64,000 bases of DNA from Adenophora triphylla var. japonica (GCA_022495995.1 JAFEMH010001456.1:158501-222500); one strand, 5' to 3'; positions 43,801-57,140 are shown, counted from the stretch's first letter. Notes: generated by a model from the sequence alone, not told the origin. Translations and numbers: made by a program.

Positions 43801-45777
43801 GTTGCGAGAAACAACAATATATGAGCATGGGGTAAACCTCGCTTCTGAAACTCTATCGTGTAAATAACTGAGAAAGAGGAAAAATAAAGAAATTAATAGT
43901 GTAAGCGTAGATTCATTTAAATGAACGTATGGGAAAAGTAGTTTTGAAGTAAATTGTTTATGCTAATTGGAAATAATAACATAAAACAAACCTGCTTTAA
44001 CCTCGCCAAAGATTTTATTCTTTCTGATGTCTTTTATCATTCCATCAAGCTTGACTTTAAAAATTCGGCATAACACGTCTGGGCGATCCTCAGCCTTCAA
44101 ACCACCATTCTCAAGAAATCTATTAATTTCAGGCCATTTAGGATTACACGTTAATGTCAAGAATAAATCAGGATATCCAATCCATCTACAAATAGCCATT
44201 GCATCTTGATAATTTTGAACCATATATCTAGCGCCACCGGTGAAAGAGGAGGGTAAAATAACTCTTTTCCCTAGTTTCGTTGCATCACAATCACCTTTCA
44301 AAACTACTTCTTGTAAACCCCTATACATTTCCGATCGCAATTGTTTCTGATGTAACCTAATATAAGTCAAACGTGAGCACTCAATCATCGTGTACGCATC
44401 CACAATATATTGCTGAAACAATCTCTTAGAGAATAATATTATCGTGGAGTCACCATCCCTTTGATGCAACCGGTAAGCAAAGTATTCTCGAATGCTAACC
44501 CTTTTCCTTCCCCCCGTGCCACCTCGAGAATTATGAAAGGGAATATCTTCTCTATATCCATCTTCACCATATGGGAACAATAAAGGATATTGCAAACTCA
44601 AATACGAAGGATTAAGCTGATTTATTCGTTCAAGCTTTCCAGAGCGGCACTGAATGATAATATCCCTTTCAGCGGGTGAACTGTCGAAATCGCCAACAAT
44701 TAAAGCAGCAAGTTCTGAAGCGGACGGTAAATTATAAACCCTAGCGTCTCCAGAACGCCTACCTATCAACTTCAATTTAACTTCTTTGACTTCTTCTTCA
44801 CCAAACAATTTCTCTTTTGCCAAACGAAATGATTGAACCAATACATTGTTTTCATCCAACATTGATTTCAAATCTTCAACAATATCATCACGTAAATCAC
44901 TAATAGAGCCTTCACACCTATTAAAAAAACCGATATGAAATTACAACCGCGTAGCATTAAGGAACGATAGTAAAGGTAGTAAAGAAGAAGGAAGAAGGAA
45001 GAAATTTGCCAGAAATAAATATTACCTTACAGAAGCTTTACGATTAGCAACTTCATTATCTGTGTCATATATATATAGTTGCGCAAATTTCGGTTGTTCA
45101 CCAGATATCGGCAACAAACTACCAATTAAATGGTAATTCTGTCCATGTAGCTTGAATACAGGAGGAGAACGACCTTGATTAACACTCCGATCAATCTTGC
45201 CACCCATTGATGTGAAACAAAACATGTTATTATAAGAACGAATATTTTGTCTATAGTGGTTGCTTCTTTCAGATTGACCAAACAACAATTTATCCAACTG
45301 AGCAGGAGGATTCTTCATTGAAGGAAGACGGATTTTCCCTTGGTTGCAACATAAGCCATATTTAGGTGTTCGAGCTTTATAAGAGCGAGACAATCTCTCC
45401 TCGTACCAAAAGTGCGCTCCACAAAATGAACAATTATAAGTTGGGTCTCCAATGTCCCAGTAGCCTAGCAAGAAATATAAAACGAAGATGTAATATAACT
45501 GGATGACGAAGGTAGAAGAGGACTATAATAAGAAGACAGAAATGTAGATAAAGTTTAAAAGAAAAAGAACGGGAGAAAAAACAAAATTACAATAATCAAT
45601 AAACATAGACGTACGTAGTGAAGAAGATGAGTGAACAGTAGCTGTTGCAGGGAAAACCTTAGCACGCTTAGTAGGCCGAACAGACCTATCTTCATCGCAA
45701 CTTGAAATAGGTAATTCAGTTTTGATGATGAAGCAACTGACTTTTTGTTTAAAACATGTGTGCTTGTAGAACTTAAC
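40872..45777 (-). CDS. Helitron Rep-helicase (RepHel)
   Basis: Exons (minus): probable 45777-45615, then 45474-45026, 44917-43991, 43867-42650 and 42538-40872, each with fitting AG/GT sites. The second exon carries WDIGDPTYNCSFCGAHFWYE and GQNYHLIGSLLP. The third has the Helitron_like_N block (TLTCNPKWPEI). The HUH motif FQKRGLPHAHILLF spans the third/fourth junction, and the catalytic-Tyr region YLFKYINKG follows. The SF1 PIF1-like helicase shows Walker A YGYGGSGKT, SSGIAS, LIIWDEAPM, GDFRQLLPVIP, TTNMR, INKSQGQSL and YVAFSRVKS. The protein nicks, transfers and unwinds DNA for rolling-circle transposition in the nucleus. No stop or frameshift was found in the exons used. The 111-nt last intron (42649-42539) is a multiple of three and stop-free. 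The first exon or exons upstream of 45777 are not certain. Confidence 0.93.
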
Positions 45778-47433
45778 CTAGAGTGAGCCACTATAAGAAC
45801 CAAAAATAAGTTGCACTCAGATAGAATAATTAGTTAAAAAAAAAAAAGAGGGAAAAAAATAAATACATTAGAACGTAAAGAAAAGTGAGATTGGAAATTA
45901 CAATTAGAAATCTCAGACAAAGGAAGACATTGTAAAGATGACGGCAAAGACGGTCGAGTTATGTTATCACCTGGAAATCATGCTAAATAAGATTAAAGCG
46001 AAGATGAATACAAATGTGAAAAGTTGAGGCATAAAATAATAAGTAACTAACAACAAAACAATTAACTATGCTCTTTATATTTCTTCAATTTTAACAAAAG
46101 GATATGCGATAGTAAAACAGGCATGAAATCAAAAAATAAGTAGTCTTGATGATGAAAAGAATGTTTGGATCAGTCCAAATCTAAGAGAAGGTTGTATCGT
46201 AGCGATTGAATAGCCTGAAGAAGATAACCAAACATGTAAATTTAGCCGGGGTTTAACCGGTGAAGACCCTCCGACGTGAGAGTAAATATTTGTATTTATA
46301 TAGATAAATGAAATGACAAAAGTTCGTAATCGTTTACAATAATACGAAGTAAGAAAAAAATGAAATAAGCAGAAACAATAAACATTTAACAATTTATTGT
46401 TTATTTATATTCCGAGTCGAAGGATAACACAATGAGGGAAGAGCTTAAATATACGTATGGATCACATCCGAAATCACATATTAATCGGATAAGCTCACAT
46501 TCACCGGATATGTCCAAGAGAAGTAAAATGTGGACAGCCAAAACCTTCAAACCTTCCCCACACTTATGGTCTGTTAGTCCCTTTCCTTCAAACCTTCCCC
46601 ACACTGATGGTCTGTTACATTTTCTGTTAGTCCCTTTCCTTCAAACTTTCCCTACACTGATGGTCTGTAACATTTTCTGGGAATATGTTCATCAATTGTA
46701 TCAAAGATTATCAAAGTGGTCTTACCATATAATGTTTGTTTGACAATTAACTATTGCTAACTTGTAATGATATGTTAAAATGACAGTTACACATCTTTAA
46801 TTGAACAACAGTCGAGAGAATATGTTTATGTGTACGTAGTAATTGTCTGAGTCTGACGATAAATTGCAAATATTGAATGCAAGGCCCTATAAAGTTCAAT
46901 TCCCAGAGGAAACCACATCATAGTAACAACTGAAAAGCATCGGTACGTAGAATCTTTAACCGTTATTTAGAATATTCAAAACTGAAATCCTACTTACATC
47001 TCCCAAATAAATCTTTTTCCTAAAACAAATTTCAAGTAAACTATTTGTACCTGACATATGTAAATCTTTTTCCTAAAACAAATTTCAAGTAAAATATCCT
47101 GATGTAGGCACGGACTAATTGTAGATTAAATTTGTTGAATAGAATAACAATTTTGTAGAAGCTTACAAAGCTTATGTTGAAGCTTGACGTGAAGGTGCAA
47201 AAGAAGTTGCTATTTCGTAAAAGAATGAAGGGAAAGTTAAATGTACTGGTTGCACTACCAAAGGGGATCAAGCAAGGGGAGCTCATATCAACGTCTCTGA
47301 TCAACCTCAATCTCCTGTGAGTTACATTTTCATGCTGTGGCCTTTGATTAATAATCTGCAGATGTTTTATTATTGAATTTGTTTTGATTTTAGACCATTT
47401 TGCTTAAGAAGGCTTTACAAATCTTTTTGTAGG

Positions 47434-47576
47434 CTGATCAAGACAGAAGAATTAAGAAATTTTCGGGGCAAAGCATACTTCCTGGAAGAAAATCTGAAGT
47501 TTATAGGTCAAGTTTGGGGTCTGTATGGAAAGATATTGAGCAGCAGAGACAACAGATTACTGCTGAAGTTCATGAG
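47434..47576 (+). pseudogene. Exon-like captured fragment
   Basis: Following TTTTTGTAG, an open block of 47 codons (RRIKKFSGQSILPGRKSEVY, then SVWKDIEQQRQQITAEVHE) ends before GTAAATT. It is charged and probably helical. A stretch at about 47150-47330 in the same orientation reads as a decayed coding segment with two stops (REGAKEV, KVKCTGCTTKGDQ) and may be an earlier exon of the same gene. The source gene is not recognised. It is opposite in strand to RepHel and RPA. Confidence 0.45.
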
Positions 47577-47994
47577 GTAAATTGCGAATTAAGGATCAAT
47601 GACGGAACCCTGTTTGTCTCTCTCTCTCTCCCCCCCCCTCTCTCTCTCTCTCACACATACACTGGCACAAGGATGCACATGGTTGAAGCACATAAGAGCT
47701 ATAGGTCATTCATAGACAGAGCAGCGACAGAGAAGGAGAATACTACAATTCAATTTAAGCAAAAACAAACATGAGGTACACCCTACTCTTTTTCTAATTG
47801 CATAAATGATATCCTCTAACACATAGTATATCATATATATCAGGAAGCACTTAATGGATGAAAAACAATTGTCATTTACATAGAATAAAAATCGCTGACA
47901 TACCTATCTCAGTTGAACTTTCCAAATTCGTTTTCTTCCCAAGAATAACAAAGGATTTTGACATCTTCATCTTCCTAATTATTCAGAATAGGAT

Positions 47995-48112
47995 AGGCAG
48001 AAATTGACCTAGAGAAGGATAATTTGCAGGAGATAGAACACTGTAGGGGGAAATTGACCTAGAGAAGGATAATTTGAAGGAGATAGAACACTGTAGGGGG
48101 ATGAATGGGGAT
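47995..48112. repeat. 56-bp tandem duplication with coding-like content
   Basis: GAAATTGACCTAGAGAAGGA…GAACACTGTAGGGGG occurs twice head to tail. In one frame it reads EIDLEKDNL(Q/K)EIEH, like a duplicated piece of a captured coiled-coil exon. Confidence 0.65.
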
Positions 48113-49350
48113 ACCCTCAGGCTAATTTCAAAATTTCCCCCCCTTTGTATAAGAAAGTTTGAAATTTAAAAAAAGTGACATTTCACCTTGGTAAAAGGGG
48201 AGGAAACCCATTCTCATATATTTGTTTACCACTATTTCAAAAAGCACTTTCTACGTCACATTTTGACATATATTCTTAAAAAATGAATTGCAAAGTGAAA
48301 TTTACTTACTTATCTTGAAAGTACTATGTTGTCCTATATTTCAAATATGCTGAGTCCTTACTAAATTTAAAGTAGGTTAATATAAAAAATAATTCAATAA
48401 AACCTTCAGTTCTTTCAGAATTCAGAATTTGAATAAGATTACTTGGTAATAGGAAAAAAAAATGTAGACATCTCACACTAAAATGTAGAATTGGAAAATA
48501 AAAATAAGATTTATTGATTGCTTAATTGTGAACTCGGTATACTTGAACTAAAAAAATAGACAAAATTATCACAGTTGAAATTTTAATTAACAACCTTGTT
48601 TAATTATTTTGTTCCGATTACAGAATATTTTGTTCATTTTAACCTATTTAGGTTTACCTGTTATACCCGTTGTAATCGTTCTTTAAATTTTTTTTTTTCA
48701 AATTAAGTTTGTAAAATAAAGTTATAACAAAACATTTTTATGAAAAAACCCAAGTCCACGGTCAAGGCCGGCCAATGGTGCTTGATCGGTTGAAGGAACA
48801 TGCTCTCGGTCAATGGGAGTTGATCGGTTAATGCGCTTGATCGGTCACAGGAAGACCGTTGTTATTTGTTAATAACTTCCTTCGCTTGATCGGTCAATGG
48901 TGTTTGATACCATTCCTTTGTAGATTCCTTGTAAACATAAACATCCTCCACACTTGAGTCCATGGAAATAGTTACAACATCATGAATAAACATAAACATC
49001 CTCCACACTGATCATTAATATCATCAACTAAAATTTGCAATAATTAGTTAGGGACATTTTTAGACGGAAGGAATAAAGTAACACACTTCATTGAGAAATA
49101 ATATTTACAAACTTCTCCAATACTATATGGAGATTACAAAGCAAACGACTCCAGTAATTAAAGGAGCGGCATCGTAGGCTATTAAACAACTTAGCCGACA
49201 GTAACTGATCATAGAGTAGAGTACTTAGAGGCGAGTATATACATCAAAAGAAGTTACATAAACTTCAGGCCGACTAATATTTACCAACAAAAGCACGAAA
49301 AGCACAACAGCTGAACAGACAAAAGCATACTCTTTTCAGCATAAACCAAA

Positions 49351-52300
49351 CTAAGGAACTTCGGTTTTACCTTCCTTAGCTACCTTCTCTTCTTCATTCC
49401 CAGAAAATGCACCCAGTAAGTTACGTTTCACACCAACAGAAACTTCAGTAGCTATTGATTTAACATTGACACGCTTGAGAGGAGGCATAACATTATCTGA
49501 ATCAGACCTATCTTCATTGTCCACCGTAGATACATTGTTAATGTTAGAGAACTGACTAATAAGCTGCTCATCACATGTCATCTTCATAACTAGAAAGGGT
49601 CCTAGGTTGACACCAGTTGAAAAGTCCTTCAAATTAACTTTGAATAAAGCTTTCAAACCAACTATCCTTGAAATAGCATATGGAACACTCTGTGATAAAA
49701 AAAAAAAAGTTACGGACATCAGCAACATGTGAATGAAATATATTTGGACCAGAAGAAGTTTTTACAGTAAAGAAAGGTATACCTGGCCAGCAGAGGTAGC
49801 CTGCAATTCTGCAGCTGATTTCCCTATAAGGTGCACACACTCTTTGTCCCACAAAATAAGAGAAGCAATACCCCAGTTGTCTGCAACACGCACCATTACC
49901 CTGTACCTTAGGGTTCCCACTGAATCAGCTAAATCGCAGTGCACGCAGTAAAAAGTTGAACCAGCTGTTGCCATCTTTTTAAAACATTTTTTGCATGAGA
50001 CGTAGAACCAACCTAACATGGGTTCAACAGCAACAACTTGACAATAAACCCAGAATTGGTCGATCTGGAAATAGAAACAAAGAGGATAGATCAGTATATT
50101 TTTTTGTCATTACCCAAACTATTTCAATTCAAATGTTTAAGTTATTTACCTCATGAACCCTAATCATGTAGGGGAAATATAGGGTCTTGATCTTGATACT
50201 AGGGCCGGATATATGATTGAATCGTGTATAATCCACTTTCCGAATAAAGTATTTCGACCCTTAATGCCTGGGTTACACAAAATCTTTATTGGGATAAGAC
50301 AATCACGCAATTTGTTTTCTAGGCAGAGAGAACAAATCAAAACTTTGAGAATTGTTTGCTTTCGTTATTGTTGTATCACTTTTGTGTTTTTCATATATGT
50401 ACAACTGAGATCAATCTCTGTATATATACAGATGGGGAGGTATTAGTTAAAGGGTACAATCAAAAGACATGACTTTAGCCAAGCAATGTGTCTCTTCATT
50501 TTGAAAAGGCATCTCAGACAGAACCGCACGGCCGTGTCTTATGAACCGCACGGCCGTGTTGTTCATACTCGCACGGCCGTGTCATATGAACTGCACGGCC
50601 GTGCTGATCAGCAAAAAGAGCTACCCTTTAACTTTTACTTCTATATCGAGGTTGACTTCGTTTTAGCTCAAACGAGTGTGTACTCCACACTTTCCCTTAC
50701 TCGTATCCGAGTCTAATACGAATCACATTGATCTCTTAGTAAATCACCATTACAATAAAACAAGTTGATGACACTAAAATCACCAACAAATCCCCTCCAT
50801 TTTAGTGTAATCCTTTGATTTACTAACCTGTATAAATAACGAAACAAACGAATGCATAAATGAAAATGTCTTGCGATTGAATTTTCATCTTAGTATAATA
50901 CACATTTCAAATACTCGAGAATCGGGGTGTCGTAACGATTGAACCCGTCAACTCATATGAATACCTGAAGATACTATACACATAAGTTCAGTACAATTCT
51001 CTTTGTTTAATCTTGACACTATTACAAGCCATGTGTCCATATCCAATAGTGAACATATAGGAAGCCAAGTCCTAGCTTCTTGAAGCGGCAAAACTTCATG
51101 TCCACATAGGTAGTTCCTTTTAATCTTGCACCTGCATTTGCAATTTTTCAAAGGAACTATTAAGAAGATATTCTTCAACCTAACCTTTACTTGCAGTGGA
51201 ACACATACCTTGGGAAATAATAACATGTGTTCCAATCTCCAATGCGAGCTTTCCACATTGAATTCAAGCTTCTAACGTTGTATTAGAAGGGAATTGGGTA
51301 TCTCACAATTAGAGGATTAAATGGACTTTAATCCCATTCCCATTGCGAGACTTATTTACCAAGTCTCTGGCTAACCCCTTTGTCAAGTGGTCGGCCAAAT
51401 TTTGTTGCGACCGAACAAACTCAACCGATATCACACCATTCATGATTAACTCCCGAATCATACTATGTCCGACACCCAAGTGTCTAGACTTGCCATTATA
51501 AATCGACTATAGGCCCTAGCCAAGGTGGCGGCACTATTACAATGGATAGACATTGGTGATATCGGTTTTGGCCATAATGGAATCTCATATATCAAGTTCC
51601 AAGCCACTCCGCTTCTTTTCCAGCTGGCCAATGCTACAAACTCGAGATTCCATTGTAGAATGTGTAATACATGTCTCGCTTTTTAGAAGCCCAAGAAATG
51701 GCACCTCCTCCAAGCAAGAACACCCAACCACTAGTAGAAGATGAATCTTCTTGGTTGATCCAACTAGCATCGGTATAACCTTCTAATATAGAAGGATGTC
51801 CACTATAACACAAACCATAGTCCATAGTACCTTTTAAGTACTTGAACACCCTTGTTATAGCATGCCAATGCTTTGTCTACTAGGATTACTAGTGAACCTG
51901 CTCAATCTTCCAACTGCATAAGCAATATCGGGTCGAGTGCCCGTCATAGCATACATCAAAGCGCCAATGGCTTTTGAGTATTCGAGCTGTGACACGGGTT
52001 TACCGGTATTTGATACAAGTTTCTCAGGTAGGATCCATGGGAGTACTAACTTTAGAACAATTATCACAATTAAACCTCTTGAGAATTTTCTCAATATAAT
52101 GAGAGTGTGATATTGCAATTCCCTTGTTCATCCGTTTAATCTTTATACCAAGAATTACATCGGCTTCTCCCATGTCCTTCATTGAAAATTTTGATGACAA
52201 AAACTTCTTAGTTTTATCAACTACATTTTGGTCATGCCAAAAATCAACATGTCATCTACATATAGACAGATGATTACACCTTTACCGGATTCATCAAATC

Positions 52301-55300
52301 GCTATATACACATTTGTCGGACCGATTTAATACAAAACCATTCGACAAAACAACCTCATCAAACTTTTTGATGCCACCGCTTAGGTGCTTGCTTCAGCCC
52401 ATATAATGACTTAATTAACTTACATACCTTATGCTCATTACCTGGCATAACAAATCCTTCAAAGTTGCTTCATATACACTTCTTCTTCCAAATCACCATT
52501 TAAGAATGCCGTTTTGACATCCATTTGATGGATCAATAGATTACGAATAGCCGCCAAAGCTATCGAAATCTAATAGTAGTGATACGAGCAAGCGGTGCAT
52601 AGGTATCGAAGTAATCGATCCCTTCCTTTTGTCTAAAGCCTTGGATTACCAATCGAGCTTTAAACTTGTCAATAGTTCCATCGACTTTCATCTTCTTTTT
52701 GAAGATCCATTTGCACCCCAAAGGTTTACGGCTGGTGGTAAATCGACAAGACCCATGTATTATTTTCCACAATAGAACCAATCTCATCATCGATGGCTTC
52801 TTTCCAAAAACCGGCGTCTCGAGATTTTATTGCTTCATCATAGGTTCTTGGATCCTCCTCTATACTATAACGGTAAGAGTATTGAGATTCAATTTGATCT
52901 CTTGATCCCATAACTAAATATAGTTGAAAATCGTAACCATATGATTTAGCTTTCCTTACTCTTGTACTCTTACGAGGTTCGGGTGTCTCACTTGGTACAT
53001 CAATTGAATGATCATCCATTTGAGATTCAGCCGACATTGGTATAATATCCTTGGGTCTAGGTATAGAAGAGAAACGATTCTCATCAAAGATTGCATCTCT
53101 TGATTCTATAATTGTGTTTATAGAAATGAATTCATTAGGTTCTATAACATAAAACCTATATGCCTTGGAATGCTCAGCATATCCAAAAAAGATGCAATCA
53201 ATACCTTTTTCTCCCAACTTTTTCCTTTTAGGGTCCGGAAGTCTAACCACGGCCCTACATCCCCAAACTCGCAAAAATGTCAAGTTTGGTCTTTTCTTAT
53301 ACCAAAGCTCATATGGGGTAATCTTGTTCCTTTTATTAGGAACTCTATTCAATAGATGACAAGCCGTTAACATGGCTTCATCCCAAAACCCGTCACTCGA
53401 AGCCGAGTAAGACAACATGGCGTTAACCATTTCTTCAAGAGTTCTATTCTTCCTTTCAGCCACACCATTTTGTTGTGGTACATAAGGAGCCGTAGTCTCA
53501 TGAATTATCCCTACGGATTGGAAATATTTAGGATCATAATATTCACCACCTCTATCCGTACGTAAGGTTTTAATCAAGCCATTAAGTTGAAGTTCAACTT
53601 CGGTTTATAAATTTTAAATTTATCTAGGGCTTCATCTTTTGCATGCGGAAATAAATATAGCAAAACCTAGAGGCATCATCTATAAAAGTGACAATATACT
53701 TTTTATTGCCTAAAGATGGAGTTGCATGAAAATCACATAAATCACTATGTATCAATTCAAGTTTTACTGAATTCCTTGTAACACTTTTAAAAGGTTTCCT
53801 AGTGATTTTTGTTAACATGCAAGTATTACACCTTTCCGTATTATTATCAATAACAGAATCAAACCATCTTTGGACATTTCAAGCATTCTTTTATAGTGCA
53901 CATGTCCTAACCGAGCATGCCATAATGAGGAATTAACAACAAAAGAGGAAGTCATATAAACAGAACTAGAGTTAACAGAATTTTATTCAAATTCAACATA
54001 AACATCCCATTGTTATAATAACCAAATCCTACAAATACACCCGACTTCGATAAGATATACTTATCGGATTCATAAACTTGTTTATAACCACACTTGTTCA
54101 AGACAGACCAGAAATTAAATTCTTACGAAGTTTAGGTACATATAAAACATTAAACAAAGAAATCGTTTTCCCGAACTAAATTCCAATACCACACTTCCTC
54201 TTCCTTGAATAGGAGCGGAATGGTCATCACCCATGTAAAGGACAGATCCGTCTTCCATTGGTTCGTATGTCTTAAACCAACAACGATCTTTACAAACATG
54301 AGCAAAGGGCACCGGAATCAATCCACCACGCAATAGCATCATCCCGCACATAAAATGCCTCAGTAAATTATTGAAACAGAATTTTTAATAAATCTGTTCC
54401 AACTATGAATTAAATTCTGACCTTGGTTTTGAGAATGGTCCTTAGACCCCTTTCCCGAACCACTTGTGCTTGCGCCTTTCTTGTTGTTTCCAACACGACA
54501 ATCCTTCTTAAAGTGACCAGTTTTGCCACACTTCCAACATGCCAATTTAGGCTTCTTGTTGGGACCAGAACCATTGTCATTGAAACTACGTTTCTTTCCT
54601 TTGTTTTTATTGTTTCCACCCTCATCAATCATATTGATCGAGGGTCCAGCAACTTCTTTTCCTTTGCCTTTGTCATCATCTTGCGCCCTAAGAGATTCCT
54701 CTATGCGCAAGTGACTTCCAAGTTGAACCAAAGATAGATCGTCTTTACCATGTTTCAAGGTGTGTTTGAAATCCTTCCAGGAGGGAGGCAACTTATCAAT
54801 CACACTTGAAACTGATATTGACTCATCCATCTTCAACCCATGTTGAGTATATTGTCCAAGGATTCTAAGGAGTTCATTGAATTGTTCCATGACAGGTCTA
54901 GCATCGACCATCTTGTAATTGTTAAAATTACTCACAAGGAACTTCTTACTAGAAGCATCCTCTGCCATGTACTTGGATTCAAGAGAATCCCATAACTCTT
55001 TAGCAGATTCCTCATTTTGATAGATGTCAAAGAGAGAATCAGACATACCGTTTAATATGTGTCCTCTGCAGATGTAGTCATCGTTCTCCCACTTCGATCT
55101 ACGTCTGACGGCCTCCAAGTTATCCTCTTCAAGCAGTTCTGGAATTGGAGTAGATAGAACATACACCACCTTTAATGTTGTCAAAAGGAAGTGCATCTTC
55201 TTTTGCCAACGTCTGAAATCTTGCCCTTCAAACTTGTCTAGCTTTCCAAACTTTGTTGTCATCTCCTTCACAGTAGCCATGAGTATCACCAAATACTTTA

Positions 55301-57140
55301 TTCGTTTGTAGGGGAAATATAGGGTCTTGATCTTGATACTAGGGCCGGATATATGATTGAATCGTGTATAATCCACTTTCCGAATAAAGTATTTCGACCC
55401 TTAATGCCTGGGTTACACAAAATCTTTATTGGGATAAGACAATCACGCAATTTGTTTTCTAGGCAAAGAGAACAAATCAAAACTTTGAGAATTGTTTGCT
55501 TTCGTTATTGTTGTATCACTTGTGTTTTTCATATATGTACAACTGAGATCAATCTCTGTATATATACAGATGGGGAGGTATTAGTTAAAGGGTACAATCA
55601 AAAGACATGACTTTAGCCAAGCAATGTGTCTCTTCATTTTGAAAAGGCATCTGTACAGGAACTGCACGGCCGTGTCTTATGAACTGCACGGCCGTGTTGT
55701 TCATACCTGCACGGCCGTGTCATATGAACTGCACGGCCGTGCTGTTCATACTGATCAGCAAAAAGAGCTACCCTTTAACTTTTACTTCTATATCGAGGTT
55801 GACTTCGTTTTAGCTCAAACGAGTGTGTACTCCACACTTTCCCTTACTCGTATCCGAGTCTAATACGAATCACATTGATCTCTTAGTAAATCACCATTAC
55901 AATAAAACAAGTTGATGACACTAAAATCACCAACAAATCAATCGGTCCAATGTAAGAATCTTGTCCCTAGATGATTCAAGGTCAGCCCTAATGTTCATGC
56001 TAGATAGCATGATCAAATTTGTAACTGGAATGTCAACATGACCTTCATGCTCCAGACTTGAAAAAAGAATGAAGTAAGTACAAATCAATATTGATATTTA
56101 TAAGTTTCTGTAACATAAGTTTAATGAAATAGTATTATCATACTGACCCTCTATGAAATTCCTCAATTTCAGGGACATTGGCAGTGAAAAGAATGTTGGA
56201 CACATTGAAAGTGTTTGACAAACGGACTTCACCGCGGAATCTTTTAACACGACACATTTGCATAATCAAAACAATTGGTCCGTGATGATTTTCAACATGA
56301 TTGGCAAGTTCATCAGCAAAGTGGCCCCATATAGTGCAAGGTATAACATTTCCCCTACACAATTATAAGACAATGAAATCTATTTGATCAAGAAATAAAA
56401 AAGGAAATATTTAAAAATTAGGAAACTTACTCCAAGTTTTGAAGAGTTATATCAAGCATTGTTGTCTCCCTTCCTTGCACCTCCCGAGTCTGCCTAGCAC
56501 TCCGGCTTGAAAGCCTTCCTATCACATCTAAAGTTTTATAAATTTTTAGTTAGAATAATAAATTCGTGAATAACATGTAGAACGTTCGTAGCATGTTCTG
56601 ATCAAAGTTCTTACCAACTAAAAGGTTATCGTCGATGTTTTCCCACATGTCAAAGTTGTCATACAGTTTGAAATCAAAGACATTTCGAAGGAAATCAGCA
56701 TCAAATAATTCGACCACATTTGTTTTTGGAGTGAATATCATCTTGTATTCGCCAGATGAAGTCTTAAGCTGCATGTTGTTATTTGCCAAGACAAAATTCT
56801 TTATAGCGAAAAGATGTTCCTCCCTCAGGATGTTTTGAAAGCGAGGAATGAGAATTCTCTTTATGGATGCATGGATGCGAACACCCTGGAAGTTGTAATT
56901 AATAGTGAGTGAATGACTTCCAAACACAGTAAAACAAAGAAATGAGAAATTATTCCAAGAAAACAGATGCAAGTAAAAGGGGGTTCTTACTTCAGAATCA
57001 TGGAAAACACACTCAAAACTATACACATTGTTTGGATCATCTCGTACGTGTAGACCATAGGACCGGATCAACCTGACCTTTACAGCCTGATTGACATTGG
57101 AATGATCAAGTTGACTGAGCAATTTAAACAGTGGAGGCAT
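49351..57140 (-). CDS. Helitron RPA1-like gene, one exon interrupted by a copia element
   Basis: Seven exons on minus: 57140-56991, 56885-56615, 56527-56431, 56354-56148, 56056-55936 joined to 50161-50150, 50064-49783 and 49689-49351. All have GT-AG borders. Removing the copia and one AATCA copy gives 1,479 nt, i.e. 492 codons plus stop, in frame throughout. OB-fold block DUF223-type: [22 protein letters not shown], and [10 protein letters not shown]…[15 protein letters not shown]. The second OB-fold is [17 protein letters not shown]. The C-terminal zinc ribbon reads CKKCFKKM…FYCVHC. Replication protein A large-subunit homologues bind single-stranded DNA and are carried by many plant Helitrons. 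The copia insertion should inactivate this copy unless it is transcribed through and spliced. The last exon is hydrophilic with a basic PPLKRVNVK stretch. Confidence 0.92.
50167..50788 (-). repeat. 3' LTR of the 5.77-kb copia, with four CACGGCCGTG palindromes
   Basis: The perfect 10-bp palindrome CACGGCCGTG occurs at 50527, 50549, 50572 and 50594 (22-23-bp spacing). A TATA-like TATATATACAG on minus lies about 100 bp further on (about 50418-50430). Confidence 0.93.
51585..55280 (-). pseudogene. Copia gag-pol polyprotein, multiply frameshifted
   Basis: Gag starts at ATG 55280 ([20 protein letters not shown]), with a CCHC knuckle [14 protein letters not shown] near 54520, and stops at 54360. 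The protease WIDSGA region (about 54320) is split from [15 protein letters not shown] by a frameshift. Integrase pieces are [20 protein letters not shown] (53818-53624) and [17 protein letters not shown]…[20 protein letters not shown] (53577 onward). RT starts [18 protein letters not shown] and GCKWIFKKK, with YVDDMLIFG near 52260. [15 protein letters not shown] lies near 51940 and RNase [12 protein letters not shown] near 51775. At least five frameshifts or stops break it. It resembles the TNT1-94-type polyproteins. Confidence 0.92.
55307..55935 (-). repeat. 5' LTR of the 5.77-kb copia
   Basis: Partner of 50167-50788 with the same four CACGGCCGTG palindromes (55665 to about 55741). It differs mostly by small indels and C/T changes around the palindromes, including a GTTCATACT insertion near 55743. 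Confidence 0.93.

Larger units (their letters stand above)
45800..49350. other. Helitron spacer between RepHel and RPA, with exon-like fragments and short repeats
   Basis: This holds a threefold repeat CTTTCCTTCAAAC(C/T)TTCCC (46557-46660), a 45-bp duplication AATCTTTTTCCTAAAACAAA (47009 and 47064), a CT-run (47617-47653), and repeated CTTGATCGGT motifs (48780-48890). AAACATAAACATCCTCCACA occurs twice (48935 and 48986). RepHel's first exon may lie near 46200. No complete gene is seen. Confidence 0.5.
50167..55935 (-). mobile_element. 5.77-kb Ty1/copia element inside the Helitron RPA exon
   Basis: LTRs lie at 50167-50788 (622 bp) and 55307-55935 (629 bp), both TGTAGGGG…CAACA on plus. AATCA target duplications lie at 50162-50166 and 55936-55940. 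On minus the order is gag, protease, integrase, RT, RNase H, as in copia. A purine tract AAAATGGAGGGGATT (50803-50789) abuts the 3' LTR. The 5' side has only 26 nt between LTR and the gag ATG, without a TGGTATCAGAGC-type primer-binding site. LTRs are very similar, so insertion is fairly recent, yet the pol region is frameshifted. Confidence 0.95.

Noticed and set aside
51553..51744. Plus-strand ORFs within the copia at 50167-55935
   Set aside because: They are antisense shadows of the decayed RNase H and RT regions.
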